DNA of 64,000 nucleotides, from NCBI RefSeq assembly GCF_900186505.1, contig NZ_LT891967.1:1-64000 (forward strand), given 5' to 3'. This DNA is from Enorma phocaeensis (lineage in GTDB: Bacteria; Actinomycetota; Coriobacteriia; Coriobacteriales; Coriobacteriaceae). The translations under genes were made by a program, and so were the position numbers. Positions 28,415-38,078 of this stretch are shown here, one piece after another. Position 1 is the stretch's first letter; each line of letters begins with the position of its first letter. The notes beneath the pieces were generated by a model. The model searched no databases. It saw only the letters and a program-made list of their open reading frames with translations, and was not told the origin of the DNA.

Positions 28415-28617
28415 AACGTAAGATTCTCGCATTTAACGAATGGAATCGTAAAATAATTGCAAAATAGTGATACATATCGTAAAAATAATTGATAACTATT
28501 ATATTTAATGAAATAAAACTACGACAACCATCTGATAATTGCAGATATCTTACGATGTGTATTATAGAATGAATAATATTAACGATAAGAGTTTAAAAGA
28601 ATGCATAAATTTACGAC
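28415..28617. repeat. Periodic convergent array of RTCGTAA-N6-TKCA elements
   Basis: Seven copies of a bipartite motif lie in AT-rich DNA. Three point right, with left ends at 28415, 28445 and 28476; four point left, with right ends at 28525, 28556, 28586 and 28617. Neighbouring copies in each half are 30 or 31 bp apart, close to three helical turns, so all would face one side of the DNA. The innermost pair spans 50 bp, exactly as in the isolated pair at 1140-1189. The best copies read ATCGTAA-N6-TGCAAAATA (28445) and ATCGTAA-N6-TGCAATTATC (minus strand, 28556). The array precedes the GH13 gene by about 330 bases. Confidence 0.8.
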
Positions 28618-28778
28618 AAAAAAGAAACGGATTTATATTGCGATAGAAGATCATAGATTCGAATAATGTGCAATGGATCTGCCCTATTTCGATTTGGAGG
28701 CCTCTTCATTACTTTCAGCTGATTGTCGAGGAGAGAGCCAGCCCGCGCTGCAAGCATCGAGGATATCGTCGGTGCCAA

Positions 28779-28807
28779 TTGACAGCGTGCTTGAGTGCTC
28801 GTTGATA
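28779..28807 (+). promoter_or_regulatory. Probable promoter of the GH13 gene
   Basis: A consensus TTGACA is followed after 17 bases by TTGATA, about 140 bases before the coding start and 160 bases beyond the repeat array. Confidence 0.45.
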
Positions 28808-28944
28808 AACCGTCAAAATGAGTATGCGAACTGCCGCCGGCATGCATGGTCGGCGTGCGTTTGTCTATGGTGCATGCGGAATATGAGATATTCTGCGAGC
28901 ATGATGCCGTTGATTGAGGGGCAGCTGCATGGGGAGGGCAAATC

Positions 28945-30312
28945 ATGTGGGCGTATGAGAGCATCTTCTATCAGATTTTTCCGCTGGGTCTGTGCGGGGC
29001 GCCGCAAGAAAACGACGGCATATTCGAGCCGCGTATCAAGCGCATCATCGATTGGGCTGATTACCTGCACGACCTCGGTATCGGATCGGTACTGCTTAAT
29101 CCGGTGTTCGAATCCAGCACGCATGGCTATGATACGCGCGACCTCCGATGCATCGATTGCAGGCTCGGTTCCGAAGATGATTTCGCGCTTGTGGTAGACG
29201 AGCTGCACAATCGCGGGATCCGCGTCGTGCTCGATGCCGTTTTCAACCATGTTGGTCGTGAGTTCTGGGCGTTCGAGGATCTGAAAGAGCATGGCTGGGA
29301 TTCGCGCTATCGCGACTGGTTCATCACGAATTTCGACGGCGATTCGCCTTACGGGGATGGATTCTGGTACGAGGGCTGGGAGGGTCATTTCGAGCTTGTT
29401 AAACTCAACCTCACCAACCCTGAGGTGGTGGAGTACCTTCTGGACTGCGTGCGCTTCTGGCGCGAGCGGTTTGGAATCGATGGCCTGAGGCTCGACGTCG
29501 CCTATTCGTTGGATCGAGGGTTCATAGGGCGGCTCCGCGTGCTTGCGGATGAGCTCGGGGCGCAAGGGGGCCCCGGTCGGGAGTTCGTGCTCATCGGCGA
29601 GACCCTCCATGGAGACTACAGCCAGCTCGTAGGCGATGGCATGCTTCATTCGTGCACGAATTACGAGTGCTACAAGGGCCTCTACTCCAGTTTCAACTCC
29701 CATAACATGTTCGAGATCGCCCATTCGCTGCACCGCCAGTTTGGTGGCGATCCTTGGTGCATCTACCGCGGCATGCATCTCCTCTCGTTCGCTGATAACC
29801 ACGATGTGACGCGGCTGGCAAGCATCCTTGCAGATCCCGGACATATTCCCTGCGCATACGGCGTGCTCTTCGGCATGCCGGGCATTCCCTGCCTGTATTA
29901 TGGCAGCGAGTGGGGGATAGAAGGCGTCAAGGGCGCTGGTAGCGACTGGTCGCTGAGGCCCGCGCTCGAGCAGCCTGAGCACACCGAGGTCACTGCCTTC
30001 ATCGAGCGGCTGATCAGGGCGCGTACCGCGCGAGATGCAACGACGGGCGCCCTCGCGCCGGCGTCGGCGGCGCTTGCCTATGGCAGCTACCGCAATGTGG
30101 TCATCGCGAGCGAACAGCTGCTGTTCGAGCGCGCTTGCGAAGGCGCGCGGGTGCTCGTCGCCGTGAACGCCAGCGCCCAGCCGGCGCATCTCAGTGCAGG
30201 CGAGCTCGCGGGCACCTTCGACGATCTGATCGAGAACGGGGAGCCCGTCGAACTCAACGGCGCTATCGAGCTGGAGCCTTATTCGGTGAGGTATCTCGCC
30301 GCGCGCGGCTAG
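28945..30312 (+). CDS. GH13 family glycoside hydrolase (alpha-amylase/cyclomaltodextrinase-like)
   Basis: The 455-aa protein is a single (beta/alpha)8 GH13 catalytic domain with a C-terminal beta domain. Catalytic residues are visible: nucleophile Asp 184 (GLRLDVAYS), acid/base Glu 219 (LIGETLHG) and Asp 287 (FADNHDVTR). VLDAVFNHVG and PGIPCLYYGSEWG are further GH13 blocks. No signal peptide or carbohydrate-binding module is present, so it should act in the cytosol on imported alpha-glucans or oligosaccharides. GGGAGG lies seven bases before ATG 28945. The gene stands alone behind the AT-rich array, which may regulate it. Confidence 0.9.
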   Translation: MWAYESIFYQIFPLGLCGAPQENDGIFEPRIKRIIDWADYLHDLGIGSVLLNPVFESSTHGYDTRDLRCIDCRLGSEDDFALVVDELHNRGIRVVLDAVFNHVGREFWAFEDLKEHGWDSRYRDWFITNFDGDSPYGDGFWYEGWEGHFELVKLNLTNPEVVEYLLDCVRFWRERFGIDGLRLDVAYSLDRGFIGRLRVLADELGAQGGPGREFVLIGETLHGDYSQLVGDGMLHSCTNYECYKGLYSSFNSHNMFEIAHSLHRQFGGDPWCIYRGMHLLSFADNHDVTRLASILADPGHIPCAYGVLFGMPGIPCLYYGSEWGIEGVKGAGSDWSLRPALEQPEHTEVTAFIERLIRARTARDATTGALAPASAALAYGSYRNVVIASEQLLFERACEGARVLVAVNASAQPAHLSAGELAGTFDDLIENGEPVELNGAIELEPYSVRYLAARG

Positions 30313-30338
30313 GGGTTGCTGAAGCGGGATATACCGTT

Positions 30339-30371
30339 CGCCGGGAAACGCACGGGCTTGTTTGCCCGGCG
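30339..30371 (+). terminator. Hairpin after the GH13 gene, abutting the recJ promoter
   Basis: CGCCGGG and CCCGGCG arms flank a 19-base loop; a shorter alternative CGGGC/GCCCG lies inside. No T tract, and a -10 follows three bases later. Confidence 0.4.
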
Positions 30372-30373
30372 GC

Positions 30374-30379
30374 TATAAT
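30374..30379 (+). promoter_or_regulatory. Consensus -10 element upstream of recJ-recQ
   Basis: A perfect TATAAT 160 bases before the coding start; the -35 is not obvious because a hairpin occupies that position. Confidence 0.45.
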
Positions 30380-30435
30380 GGACAGCGGACAACAGCCTAG
30401 CCCGCCGCAGCGGGCGCTTTTACAAGGATGCCGCT

Positions 30436-30552
30436 ATGAAACGCATTTCCCGTGCGTGCGGTCGCTTCGTATGCGACCTCGTCTGTGCACGCTTCGCTTC
30501 TGTTTCCGCTACGTCTGAGCCTGTCGAGGTGATGCCCCATGGCATCGCTTAA
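30436..30552 (+). CDS. Possible 38-aa upstream ORF overlapping recJ-recQ
   Basis: ATG 30436 follows AAGGA and opens a 38-codon frame that ends 14 bases inside the fusion gene, a layout suited to translational coupling. The peptide (Arg/Cys-rich start) resembles nothing known, and it may be chance. Confidence 0.25.
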   Translation: MKRISRACGRFVCDLVCARFASVSATSEPVEVMPHGIA

Positions 30553-33500
30553 GACCACCCATCGGTGGGTCCTCGCTCCCGAGAACCCGCGCCTTGCCGA
30601 TGACCTTGCCGTGGGCCTCGGAGTCCCCTCGCTTGTCGCGCGCATCATGGTGGCGCACGGCATCGGGTCCGTTGAGGAAGGCCGTGCCTTCCTGACGCCT
30701 TCGCTGGACCGCGATTGGGCGGATCCACTGGATATTCCGGGTATGCCTGCGGTGGTTGAGCGCGTGGCGCGTGCGGTGCGCGATGGCGAGCGGATTGCGG
30801 TATTCGGTGACTTCGATGTCGACGGGATCACCTCGACCTGCTTGCTCACCGAGGCGCTTCGCGAGCTCGGGGCATCGGTGCATCCGTTCATTCCGCATCG
30901 GTTCGAAGAGGGGTACGGCCTTTCTCAGACAGCCCTCGATCGCGTGATGGAGGTGTGCGACCCCGCGCTCGTAGTGACGGTCGACAACGGGATCGCCGCC
31001 CGTAACGAAGTCGCATTTCTTTCCGAGCGCGGTGTTGATCTGGTGGTCACCGATCATCACGAGCCAGCCGATATGGTTCCAGAGGGGATTCCCCTCACCG
31101 ATCCCAAGCTGGTGGCGAATGGCCCCTCGCACGAGCTCGCCGGCGCGGGGGTAGCGCTCAAGCTCGTGCAGGCTTTGGGGTCCCGCCTGGGTGCTTCTGA
31201 TCTGTGGCGACGCTACATCGAGGTGGCAGCGCTCGGAACCGTTTCGGACATGATGCTGCTCACGCCTGAGAATCGCGCGCTGGTGGCCGAGGGCATCGCG
31301 CAGATGCGCTCGACTGAACGGCCGGGCTTCATCGCGCTGGCTGCGGTCACCCGCACCGACCTTTCAACCATCACCGCCGATGCGCTCTCCTTCTCCCTTA
31401 TTCCGCGGCTCAATGCAGCCGGCCGCATGGCAGACCCGGCGCTCGCCCTCAACCTCCTTCTCGAGCGCGATCCGGTCGAGGCAGGGCGCTTGGCGTCGGA
31501 GCTCGAGGCCATCAACCAGGAGCGACGCGACATCGAAGCCGCGCTTGCCGATGAGGCGGTCGCCCGTGTCGAGGAGACCTATACCGGCGGCCGCGTGATC
31601 GTGGTCGGTGGCGAGGGCTGGCACGAGGGTGTCAAGGGCATCGTCGCAAGTCGCCTCGTCAACCGTTACCACGTGCCGGTGCTGCTGTTCTCGATCGAGG
31701 ACGGGGTCGCCCGCGGCTCGGGCCGCTCAGTGGGTGCGGTGAACCTCTTCGATGCTGTCGAGCGATGCTCGGATCTGCTCACGCGCTTCGGCGGACATGC
31801 GGGCGCCGTGGGCGTCACGCTTCCTGCTGAGAAGCTCGATGAGCTGCGGGTGAGGCTCGATGCGGTCCTTTCGGAGCTGCCGGAAGATGCCTTCGAGGAT
31901 ACCGGCGAGATTGCTGCCGTGGTGCACCTCTCCGAGCTCGATGTCGATACCATCGAGAAGATCTCCCTGCTGGAGCCCTTTGGCCAGGGAAACAAGGTCC
32001 CCCTGCTCGCCGCGACCGGCGTCTCCATGACCGACCGGTTCTGCGTGGGTAAGACCGGCGACCATATGCGTTTCACGGCGACGGATGGACAGGCGAGCGT
32101 TGCTGCCATCATGTTCCGGGTGCCCGACGTGGATTCGATGTGCGCCTGCGATTCGGTGGTCGATCTTGTCTTCGAGGCGGTGGCCGAGCATTGGCAGGGG
32201 CGCGTGAAGCCCAAGCTCATGGTGAAGGATATCCTGTGCCGCGCTCCGGGCGATGCGAAGCTGCCGCACCTCGAGGACGGTGTCGCACGCCTTGCCGAAG
32301 AATCCAGCGCGGGGGATGGCGACGCCCTCTTTACCGAGGAAGCGGCTGCTCGCGACGTCCAGGCTGCTACCCTCCCGGCAAGCCCCGATGAGGCGGCTCG
32401 GCGTCGGCACGCCCTGGAGAGCCTTTCCTACGACGAGCTCACCCGTACCCTCATCCACGAGTTCATCGGTGAAGCGTCCCCGCACCCCGCTCAACGCGAG
32501 GCGCTCGATGCCCTAGCGGAGGGTGAGAACACCCTTGCCGTCATGGGCACGGGCCGCGGAAAGTCGCTGATCTTCCAAGTTCACGCTGCGCGCGAGGCAA
32601 TCGCGAACCGGCGCGGAAGCATCCTCGTCTACCCGTTGCGCGCGCTCGTCGCGGACCAGGCGTTCCATCTCGTTTCCTCTTGCGCGCGCCTGGGAATTCG
32701 CGCGGCGGTGCTCACCGGCGAGACGGTCTACGCCGCCCGCGAGCGCGCCTTCGCCGCCTATGCAGCCGGCAAGCTCGATATCGTGCTCACCACGCCCGAG
32801 TTTCTCGCCATTCATCGTGTGCGCTTCGCGGGGGCGGCAAGGACCGGCTTCATCGTGGTTGATGAGGCGCATCATGCGGCGCGCGCCAAGAGCGGCGAGC
32901 GCTCGGCCTACCTCGAGCTGCCCGAGGTGATACGGGCGCTCAGGAACCCTACCGTGCTCGCCGTCACGGCGACCGCCGATGCCTCCTGCGCGGAGGAAAT
33001 CGGACGGCTCCTCTCCATCGGGCACACGGTCATCGACGGGACGGTGCGCGAGAACCTCGAGCTCGAGGACGACCGCGACTCGGCGGCGCGCGAGATGCGG
33101 CTGGTCTCCATCGTCGCCACCTGCGAGAAGTGCGTCGTCTACGTGAACTCGCGCGACCAATCGATGACGCTCGTGCGGACGCTGCGCAAACGCGTGCCCG
33201 AACTCGCGCAGCGCATCGCCTTCTACCACGCCGGGCTCACGCGCGAGGAGCGCGCTCGGGTCGAGGAGGCCTTCCGCTCGGATGCCCTAACCTGCATCGT
33301 CTCGACCTCCGCGTTCGGCGAGGGAGTGAACCTGCCGGATATCCGGCATGTGGTTCTCTACCACATGCCGTTCTCCGCGACCGAGTTCAACCAGATGAGC
33401 GGCCGTGCCGGGCGCGATGGCGAGCCGGCCTGCATCCACCTGCTCTACTCCACGCGAGATGCTCGCATCAACGAGCGCATGCTTGACGCCGCCGCGCCCG

Positions 33501-33922
33501 AGCGCGAGGAGCTCGTGACGCTCTACCGGGCGCTGCAAACGATGTGGCGCGCCCACCGCGGTAAAACCGGGGAGCAGAGCTTCTCGGCAAGCGATGTGGA
33601 CATCGCCAACATGTGCCTGGCAATCGATGCGCGCACGCCGGTGGACGAGCGTTCGGTCGAGAGCGGCATCGCCATCTTCGAGGAGCTCGGGTTCGCGCAG
33701 GTGCGCGACCGCGCCGGTACGCGCTCGATCAAGATGATCGAGCAGCCCGGGCACATCGCGCTCACGCGCTCCATCAGGTATCTCGAGGGCTTGCGCACGC
33801 GCTCGGCGTTCACTGCGTTTCGCAACTGGGCGTTCACGGCGTCTGCTCGTGATATGCTTGCACAGGTAAACCGTCCGATCGTGCCGTGGTCGGAGCGGTT
33901 CACCGAAGGCCGTGAAGGGTAG
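30539..33922 (+). CDS. RecJ exonuclease fused to a RecQ-type helicase
   Basis: One 1127-aa frame joins two repair enzymes. Residues 1 to about 590 are RecJ, the 5'-3' single-strand exonuclease: FGDFDVDGITS, the DHH motif at 172-174 and the DHHA1 region with GGHAGAVG. Residues about 640-1127 are a superfamily-2 helicase like RecQ: Walker A GTGRGKSL near 668, DEAH at about 776, and TSAFGEGVNLPDIRHVV plus the QMSGRAGRDG motif VI in outline. A short acidic linker joins them. RecQ and RecJ act together at stalled forks and in recombination, so covalent linkage makes sense. ATG 30539 follows GAGGTG by seven bases. Confidence 0.9.
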   Translation: MASLKTTHRWVLAPENPRLADDLAVGLGVPSLVARIMVAHGIGSVEEGRAFLTPSLDRDWADPLDIPGMPAVVERVARAVRDGERIAVFGDFDVDGITSTCLLTEALRELGASVHPFIPHRFEEGYGLSQTALDRVMEVCDPALVVTVDNGIAARNEVAFLSERGVDLVVTDHHEPADMVPEGIPLTDPKLVANGPSHELAGAGVALKLVQALGSRLGASDLWRRYIEVAALGTVSDMMLLTPENRALVAEGIAQMRSTERPGFIALAAVTRTDLSTITADALSFSLIPRLNAAGRMADPALALNLLLERDPVEAGRLASELEAINQERRDIEAALADEAVARVEETYTGGRVIVVGGEGWHEGVKGIVASRLVNRYHVPVLLFSIEDGVARGSGRSVGAVNLFDAVERCSDLLTRFGGHAGAVGVTLPAEKLDELRVRLDAVLSELPEDAFEDTGEIAAVVHLSELDVDTIEKISLLEPFGQGNKVPLLAATGVSMTDRFCVGKTGDHMRFTATDGQASVAAIMFRVPDVDSMCACDSVVDLVFEAVAEHWQGRVKPKLMVKDILCRAPGDAKLPHLEDGVARLAEESSAGDGDALFTEEAAARDVQAATLPASPDEAARRRHALESLSYDELTRTLIHEFIGEASPHPAQREALDALAEGENTLAVMGTGRGKSLIFQVHAAREAIANRRGSILVYPLRALVADQAFHLVSSCARLGIRAAVLTGETVYAARERAFAAYAAGKLDIVLTTPEFLAIHRVRFAGAARTGFIVVDEAHHAARAKSGERSAYLELPEVIRALRNPTVLAVTATADASCAEEIGRLLSIGHTVIDGTVRENLELEDDRDSAAREMRLVSIVATCEKCVVYVNSRDQSMTLVRTLRKRVPELAQRIAFYHAGLTREERARVEEAFRSDALTCIVSTSAFGEGVNLPDIRHVVLYHMPFSATEFNQMSGRAGRDGEPACIHLLYSTRDARINERMLDAAAPEREELVTLYRALQTMWRAHRGKTGEQSFSASDVDIANMCLAIDARTPVDERSVESGIAIFEELGFAQVRDRAGTRSIKMIEQPGHIALTRSIRYLEGLRTRSAFTAFRNWAFTASARDMLAQVNRPIVPWSERFTEGREG

Positions 33923-33931
33923 GGGATCTCG

Positions 33932-36286
33932 ATGGATGCTGCAACGCGCGCGGCGCACGATGCGTCGCTCACCTCGTTCTCGCAAATGGCGCACTACACC
34001 TCCGCTAGCGAGCTCCCGCCCGAGATCTGCGCCGACAACTTCGATCGCCTGCAGCAGCTCTGCAGCAAGTACATGAGCGAGGCCGATAACGCCATGGTCG
34101 AGCACGCGTACTGCTTTGCCGCGGAGAAGCATGCGAGCCAGAAGCGGCGTTCGGGTGAGCTCTACATCAACCATCCCGTTGAGGTGGCAATCATCTTGGC
34201 GGAGCTCAACATGGACTGCGATGTGGTGTGCGCGGCTCTGCTTCATGACACCGTCGAGGATACCGAGGTCTCGCTCGCCGACGTGAAGGGCATCTTTGGC
34301 GAGACGGTCGCCGAACTCGTCGACGGCGTCACCAAGCTCACCAATATCGAGGTCGACAGTATGGACGAGAAACAGGCGCTGAATCTGCGCAAGATGTTCC
34401 TCGCCATGTCGAAGGATGTTCGCGTCATCATCGTCAAGCTCGCAGACCGTCTGCATAACATGCGGACCCTGGCGGCGCTTCGAGAAGATCGGCGGCTGTT
34501 CAAGGCCCGCGAGACCATGGACGTCTACGCGCCGCTCGCCGACCGCCTGGGCATGAGCTCCATCAAGTGGGAGCTCGAGGACCTCTCCTTCTTCTACTTG
34601 GAGCCCGAGTCATACCAGCGCATCGCGCGGATGGTGGCCGAGAGCCGTGAGGTTCGCGAGCGCTTCCTTGCCGAGACGATTCGCGTGCTCACCGACGAGC
34701 TTCATGACTTGGGTATGGAGGGCTTCCAGGTCAACGGGCGCTCCAAGCACTACTGGTCCATCTACCAGAAGATGAAGCGCAAGGGCAAGGAGTTCTCCGA
34801 GATCTACGACCTGGTGGCGCTGCGCGTCATCTGCCGCTCGGTGGGCGATTGCTATTCTGCGCTCGGTGCGGTCCACTCGCTGTGGCACCCCATGCCGGGG
34901 CGCTTCAAGGACTACATCGCCATGCCCAAGTCCAACAACTACCAGTCGCTTCACACGACGGTCATCGGTCCCACGGCGCGCCCGCTCGAAATCCAGATCC
35001 GCACGTACGAGATGCACGAGCAGGCGGAGTACGGCATCGCTGCCCACTGGCTTTACAAGAAGTCCGGCGGCTCCACGGCGACCAAGTCCTCCGATGCCCA
35101 GCGGCTGGACGACCAGATCAACATGCTCAGGCATTCACTCGACTGGGCGGCCTCCGACGAGATCGACGATCCCAAGGAGTTCCTGCACTCCCTCAAGGTC
35201 GACCTCTACGACCAGGAGATCTTCGTCTTCACTCCTAAGGGCGAGGTGATGAGCCTGCGCGCAGGCGCGACACCGCTTGACTTCGCCTATGCCGTTCATA
35301 CCGAAGTGGGCAACCACTGCATCGGTGCCAAGGTGAACGGCGCGGTGGCACCGCTCACGCACGTGCTGCTCACCGGCGATCAGGTGCAGATCCTCACCAA
35401 CAAGAACGCCAAGCCGTCGCGTGACTGGCTGAACATCGTGAAGACGCCCTCGGCGCGTTCCAAGATCAAGCGGTACTTCTCCGCGGCGACCAAGGACGAG
35501 GACGCTGCTGCCGGTCGCGATATCCTCGCCAAGGACCTTCGCAAACGAGGGTTCGGCATCTCTACACCGCGATCTACGCGTGCGCTCAGCACCGTATGCG
35601 AGAATCTCAACTATCGTACGATCGAGGACCTGTTCGCCGCGATCGGTTCGGGCAAGGTGCCGTCGCGCATGGTGGGGAACCGCGTGGAGCAGATTCTCGA
35701 TCCCAAGCCGCTCGATTCCGCGCGCCACGTCATCCCGGCAGAAACCGCGCAGCAGCCATCGCGCGGCTCGAACCGCAAACCCCAGCGCCGCGCTCGCCGC
35801 AACTCGGGCGTCATCGTCAAGGGGCAGTCCGGCGACGGCCTGCTCGTCCGTCTTGCCCATTGCTGCAACCCGGTTGCAGGCGATGAGATCGTGGGCTTCA
35901 TCACGCGCGGTCGCGGCGTCTCCGTGCACCGGGCGAACTGCCCCAACGTGAAGGGCCTTATGGAGCATGCCGAGCGCATGATCGACGTCGAGTGGGACAA
36001 CGACGCCGATGCCACCTTCCAGGTCGAGATCGTGGTCGAATGCCTGGACCGCATGGGGTTGCTCAAGGACGTGACCATCGCGATCGGCGATGCGGGCGGC
36101 AATATCCTCTCGGCGAGCACCTCGACCGATGGCGAGGGCGTTGCCATCCTACGGTTCTTGGTCGAGATCTCCGATGCGAGCGGGCTCGATCCGCTGCTTG
36201 CCACGATCGGCAGGGTGGAGAGCGTCTACGACGCGCGCCGCCTCATGCCAGGCGAGGGCAACAAGACCCTGAGGCCCTTCGCTTAG
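33932..36286 (+). CDS. rel: Bifunctional (p)ppGpp synthetase/hydrolase Rel
   Basis: The 784-aa stringent-response enzyme makes and degrades (p)ppGpp. The HD hydrolase domain (about 50-200) keeps its metal and catalytic residues (NHPVEVA, LHDTVEDT, RLHNMRTL). The synthetase domain (about 270-390) has GRFKDYIAMPKSNNYQSLHTTV in outline. A TGS domain follows (about 430-490), then the zinc-finger/helical region with HCCNP and a C-terminal ACT domain (about 700-784). Both activities therefore look intact. It begins 9 bases after recJ-recQ and is followed by a metallo-hydrolase gene, so an operon is likely. Confidence 0.95.
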   Translation: MDAATRAAHDASLTSFSQMAHYTSASELPPEICADNFDRLQQLCSKYMSEADNAMVEHAYCFAAEKHASQKRRSGELYINHPVEVAIILAELNMDCDVVCAALLHDTVEDTEVSLADVKGIFGETVAELVDGVTKLTNIEVDSMDEKQALNLRKMFLAMSKDVRVIIVKLADRLHNMRTLAALREDRRLFKARETMDVYAPLADRLGMSSIKWELEDLSFFYLEPESYQRIARMVAESREVRERFLAETIRVLTDELHDLGMEGFQVNGRSKHYWSIYQKMKRKGKEFSEIYDLVALRVICRSVGDCYSALGAVHSLWHPMPGRFKDYIAMPKSNNYQSLHTTVIGPTARPLEIQIRTYEMHEQAEYGIAAHWLYKKSGGSTATKSSDAQRLDDQINMLRHSLDWAASDEIDDPKEFLHSLKVDLYDQEIFVFTPKGEVMSLRAGATPLDFAYAVHTEVGNHCIGAKVNGAVAPLTHVLLTGDQVQILTNKNAKPSRDWLNIVKTPSARSKIKRYFSAATKDEDAAAGRDILAKDLRKRGFGISTPRSTRALSTVCENLNYRTIEDLFAAIGSGKVPSRMVGNRVEQILDPKPLDSARHVIPAETAQQPSRGSNRKPQRRARRNSGVIVKGQSGDGLLVRLAHCCNPVAGDEIVGFITRGRGVSVHRANCPNVKGLMEHAERMIDVEWDNDADATFQVEIVVECLDRMGLLKDVTIAIGDAGGNILSASTSTDGEGVAILRFLVEISDASGLDPLLATIGRVESVYDARRLMPGEGNKTLRPFA

Positions 36287-36356
36287 AAGACCGCTTCCGT
36301 TGGGCGACGACCGCGGCGCTTCTCATGAGAAGCCGCGACATTATGAAGGAGCGAAC

Positions 36357-37052
36357 ATGTCCTTTGAGCTCGATTGCACCCCGATGGGTTCCATGCACGT
36401 CGATAGCCATGAGGAGGGCCCCATCGCGACGAACACCTATCTCGTCGCATCCGGAGACGAGGCCATCGTGATCGACCCCGCATGGAAAGGCGAGGGCATC
36501 GCGCGCCGTATCGCCACCGACCATCCCGAGTTGCGCATTCGCGCTATCGTGTGCACGCATTGCCATGGCGATCATGTTGGCGGCGTTGCCGGCATGCGCC
36601 GCGAGCTTGGCGATGAGGTGCCGTTCGTCATCTCGGCCATCGACGCTCCCTATATCGAGGGTGCCGTAACCCATATGAAGCGCAACTGGGGCCTCAATAT
36701 CGAGATGCCGCCCGAGCCCGACCGGCTGCTTCGCGAGGGCGATACGGTTGAGTTCGGCTCGGTAACGCTTCAGGTCATCGAGACGCCCGGCCACACGCGC
36801 GGCGGCATCGTGCTCTTCGCGGCTACGCAGGACGGCAACATCGCGTTTGTGGGCGATACGCTCTTCCCGGGAAGCCATGGGCGGACGGATCTCGACGGCG
36901 GCGATGATGCTGCCATCATGGCATCGCTCGGCAAGCTGGGACGCCTGCTGCCGGTCGACACGCTTGTGTGCGCTGGTCACGGGCCGGTGACGACTATCGC
37001 GCGCGAGCTCGAGACGAATCCCTTCATGCAGCTCGCCCTCAAGAACGAATAG
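36357..37052 (+). CDS. MBL-fold metallo-hydrolase (glyoxalase II-like)
   Basis: The 231-aa protein has the metallo-beta-lactamase signature THCHGDHVGG, then GHTRGG and a final GHG motif that complete the two-metal site. Family members hydrolyse thioesters such as S-lactoylglutathione or act on other small esters. ATG 36357 follows AAGGAG by five bases and lies 70 bases after rel. Confidence 0.88.
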   Translation: MSFELDCTPMGSMHVDSHEEGPIATNTYLVASGDEAIVIDPAWKGEGIARRIATDHPELRIRAIVCTHCHGDHVGGVAGMRRELGDEVPFVISAIDAPYIEGAVTHMKRNWGLNIEMPPEPDRLLREGDTVEFGSVTLQVIETPGHTRGGIVLFAATQDGNIAFVGDTLFPGSHGRTDLDGGDDAAIMASLGKLGRLLPVDTLVCAGHGPVTTIARELETNPFMQLALKNE

Positions 37053-37186
37053 CTGCCTGCCCGACGATCTCGTTGCCAGAATTCATTCGGTAGCGCGCCT
37101 TCCATGTGCGCTCCGATGGCACCTGGCGCTGCCCGACGTGGTATCCTTATGTCGTAATCGGCACATCCAATCGCTTGGAGGTTCAC

Positions 37187-38053
37187 ATGCTCGTCAATGC
37201 TGCCGACATGCTCAAGAAGGCCGAGGCAGGCCACTACGCCCTCGGCGCGTTCAACACCAACAACCTGGAATGGACCCTTGCGCTGCTCCAGGCGGCCGAG
37301 GAGGCCAAGAGCCCGCTCATCATCCAGTGCACCGCCGGTGCCGCCAAGTGGATGGGCAGCTTCAAGGTCTGCGCTGATATGGTGAAGGCCGCTGTCGAGG
37401 CCGCCGGCGTGACCGTGCCCGTGGCGCTGCACCTCGACCACGGTTCTTATGAGGATTGCTTCAAGGCCATCGAGGCCGGCTTCACCTCCATCATGTATGA
37501 CGGCTCCCATGAGGAGACCTTCCAGCTCAATCTCGACCGCACCAAGGAGCTCGTGGAGCTCGCCCACTCCAAGGGCATCTCCATCGAGGCTGAGGTCGGC
37601 GGTATCGGCGGCACCGAGGACGGCGTGACCTCCTCGGGCGAGCTCGCCGATCCCAATGAGTGCAAGCAGATCGCTGAGCTCGGCGTCGACTTCCTGGCTT
37701 GCGGTATCGGCAACATCCACGGCGTGTATCCCGAGGATTGGGCTGGCCTCTCCTTCGAGCGCCTCTCCGAGATCAAGGCAGAGGTCGGCGAGCTGCCGCT
37801 CGTGCTCCACGGTGGTTCGGGCATCCCCGAGGACCAGATCAAGAAGGCCATCTCCATGGGCGTCGCGAAGATCAACGTCAACACCGATCTTCAGCTCGTG
37901 TTCGCTGCCGCTACCCGCGAGTACATCGAGGCAGGCAAGGACCTCGAGGGCAAGGGCTTCGATCCGCGCAAGCTCCTCAAGCCCGGCCGCGATGCCATCG
38001 TCGCGAAGACCAAGGCCCTCATGGAGGAGTTCGGCTCCATCGAGAAGGCTTAA
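37187..38053 (+). CDS. fba: Class II fructose-1,6-bisphosphate aldolase
   Basis: The 288-aa zinc aldolase cleaves fructose 1,6-bisphosphate to two triose phosphates in glycolysis. The active-site segments are present: HLDHGS with the zinc ligand His, SIMYDGSH, EAEVGGIGGTEDG, NIHG and VLHGGSGIP. Length fits the short FbaA/GatY/KbaY-type class II enzymes. TTGGAGG five bases before ATG 37187 fixes the start. A very long hairpin terminator follows. Confidence 0.94.
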   Translation: MLVNAADMLKKAEAGHYALGAFNTNNLEWTLALLQAAEEAKSPLIIQCTAGAAKWMGSFKVCADMVKAAVEAAGVTVPVALHLDHGSYEDCFKAIEAGFTSIMYDGSHEETFQLNLDRTKELVELAHSKGISIEAEVGGIGGTEDGVTSSGELADPNECKQIAELGVDFLACGIGNIHGVYPEDWAGLSFERLSEIKAEVGELPLVLHGGSGIPEDQIKKAISMGVAKINVNTDLQLVFAAATREYIEAGKDLEGKGFDPRKLLKPGRDAIVAKTKALMEEFGSIEKA

Positions 38054-38078
38054 AGTCGCCAAAGCTTTCGCTCCCTTC

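Noticed and set aside
28415..28617. CRISPR array
   Set aside because: Only 11 positions per unit are conserved, units invert halfway, and there are no cas genes or distinct spacers.
28415..28617. Replication origin with DnaA boxes
   Set aside because: No TTATCCACA-like boxes and no dnaA, dnaN or gyrB nearby.
28611..29197. Overlapping reading frames on both strands ahead of the GH13 gene
   Set aside because: They lack ribosome binding sites, have improbable composition and run through the repeat array and the GH13 start.
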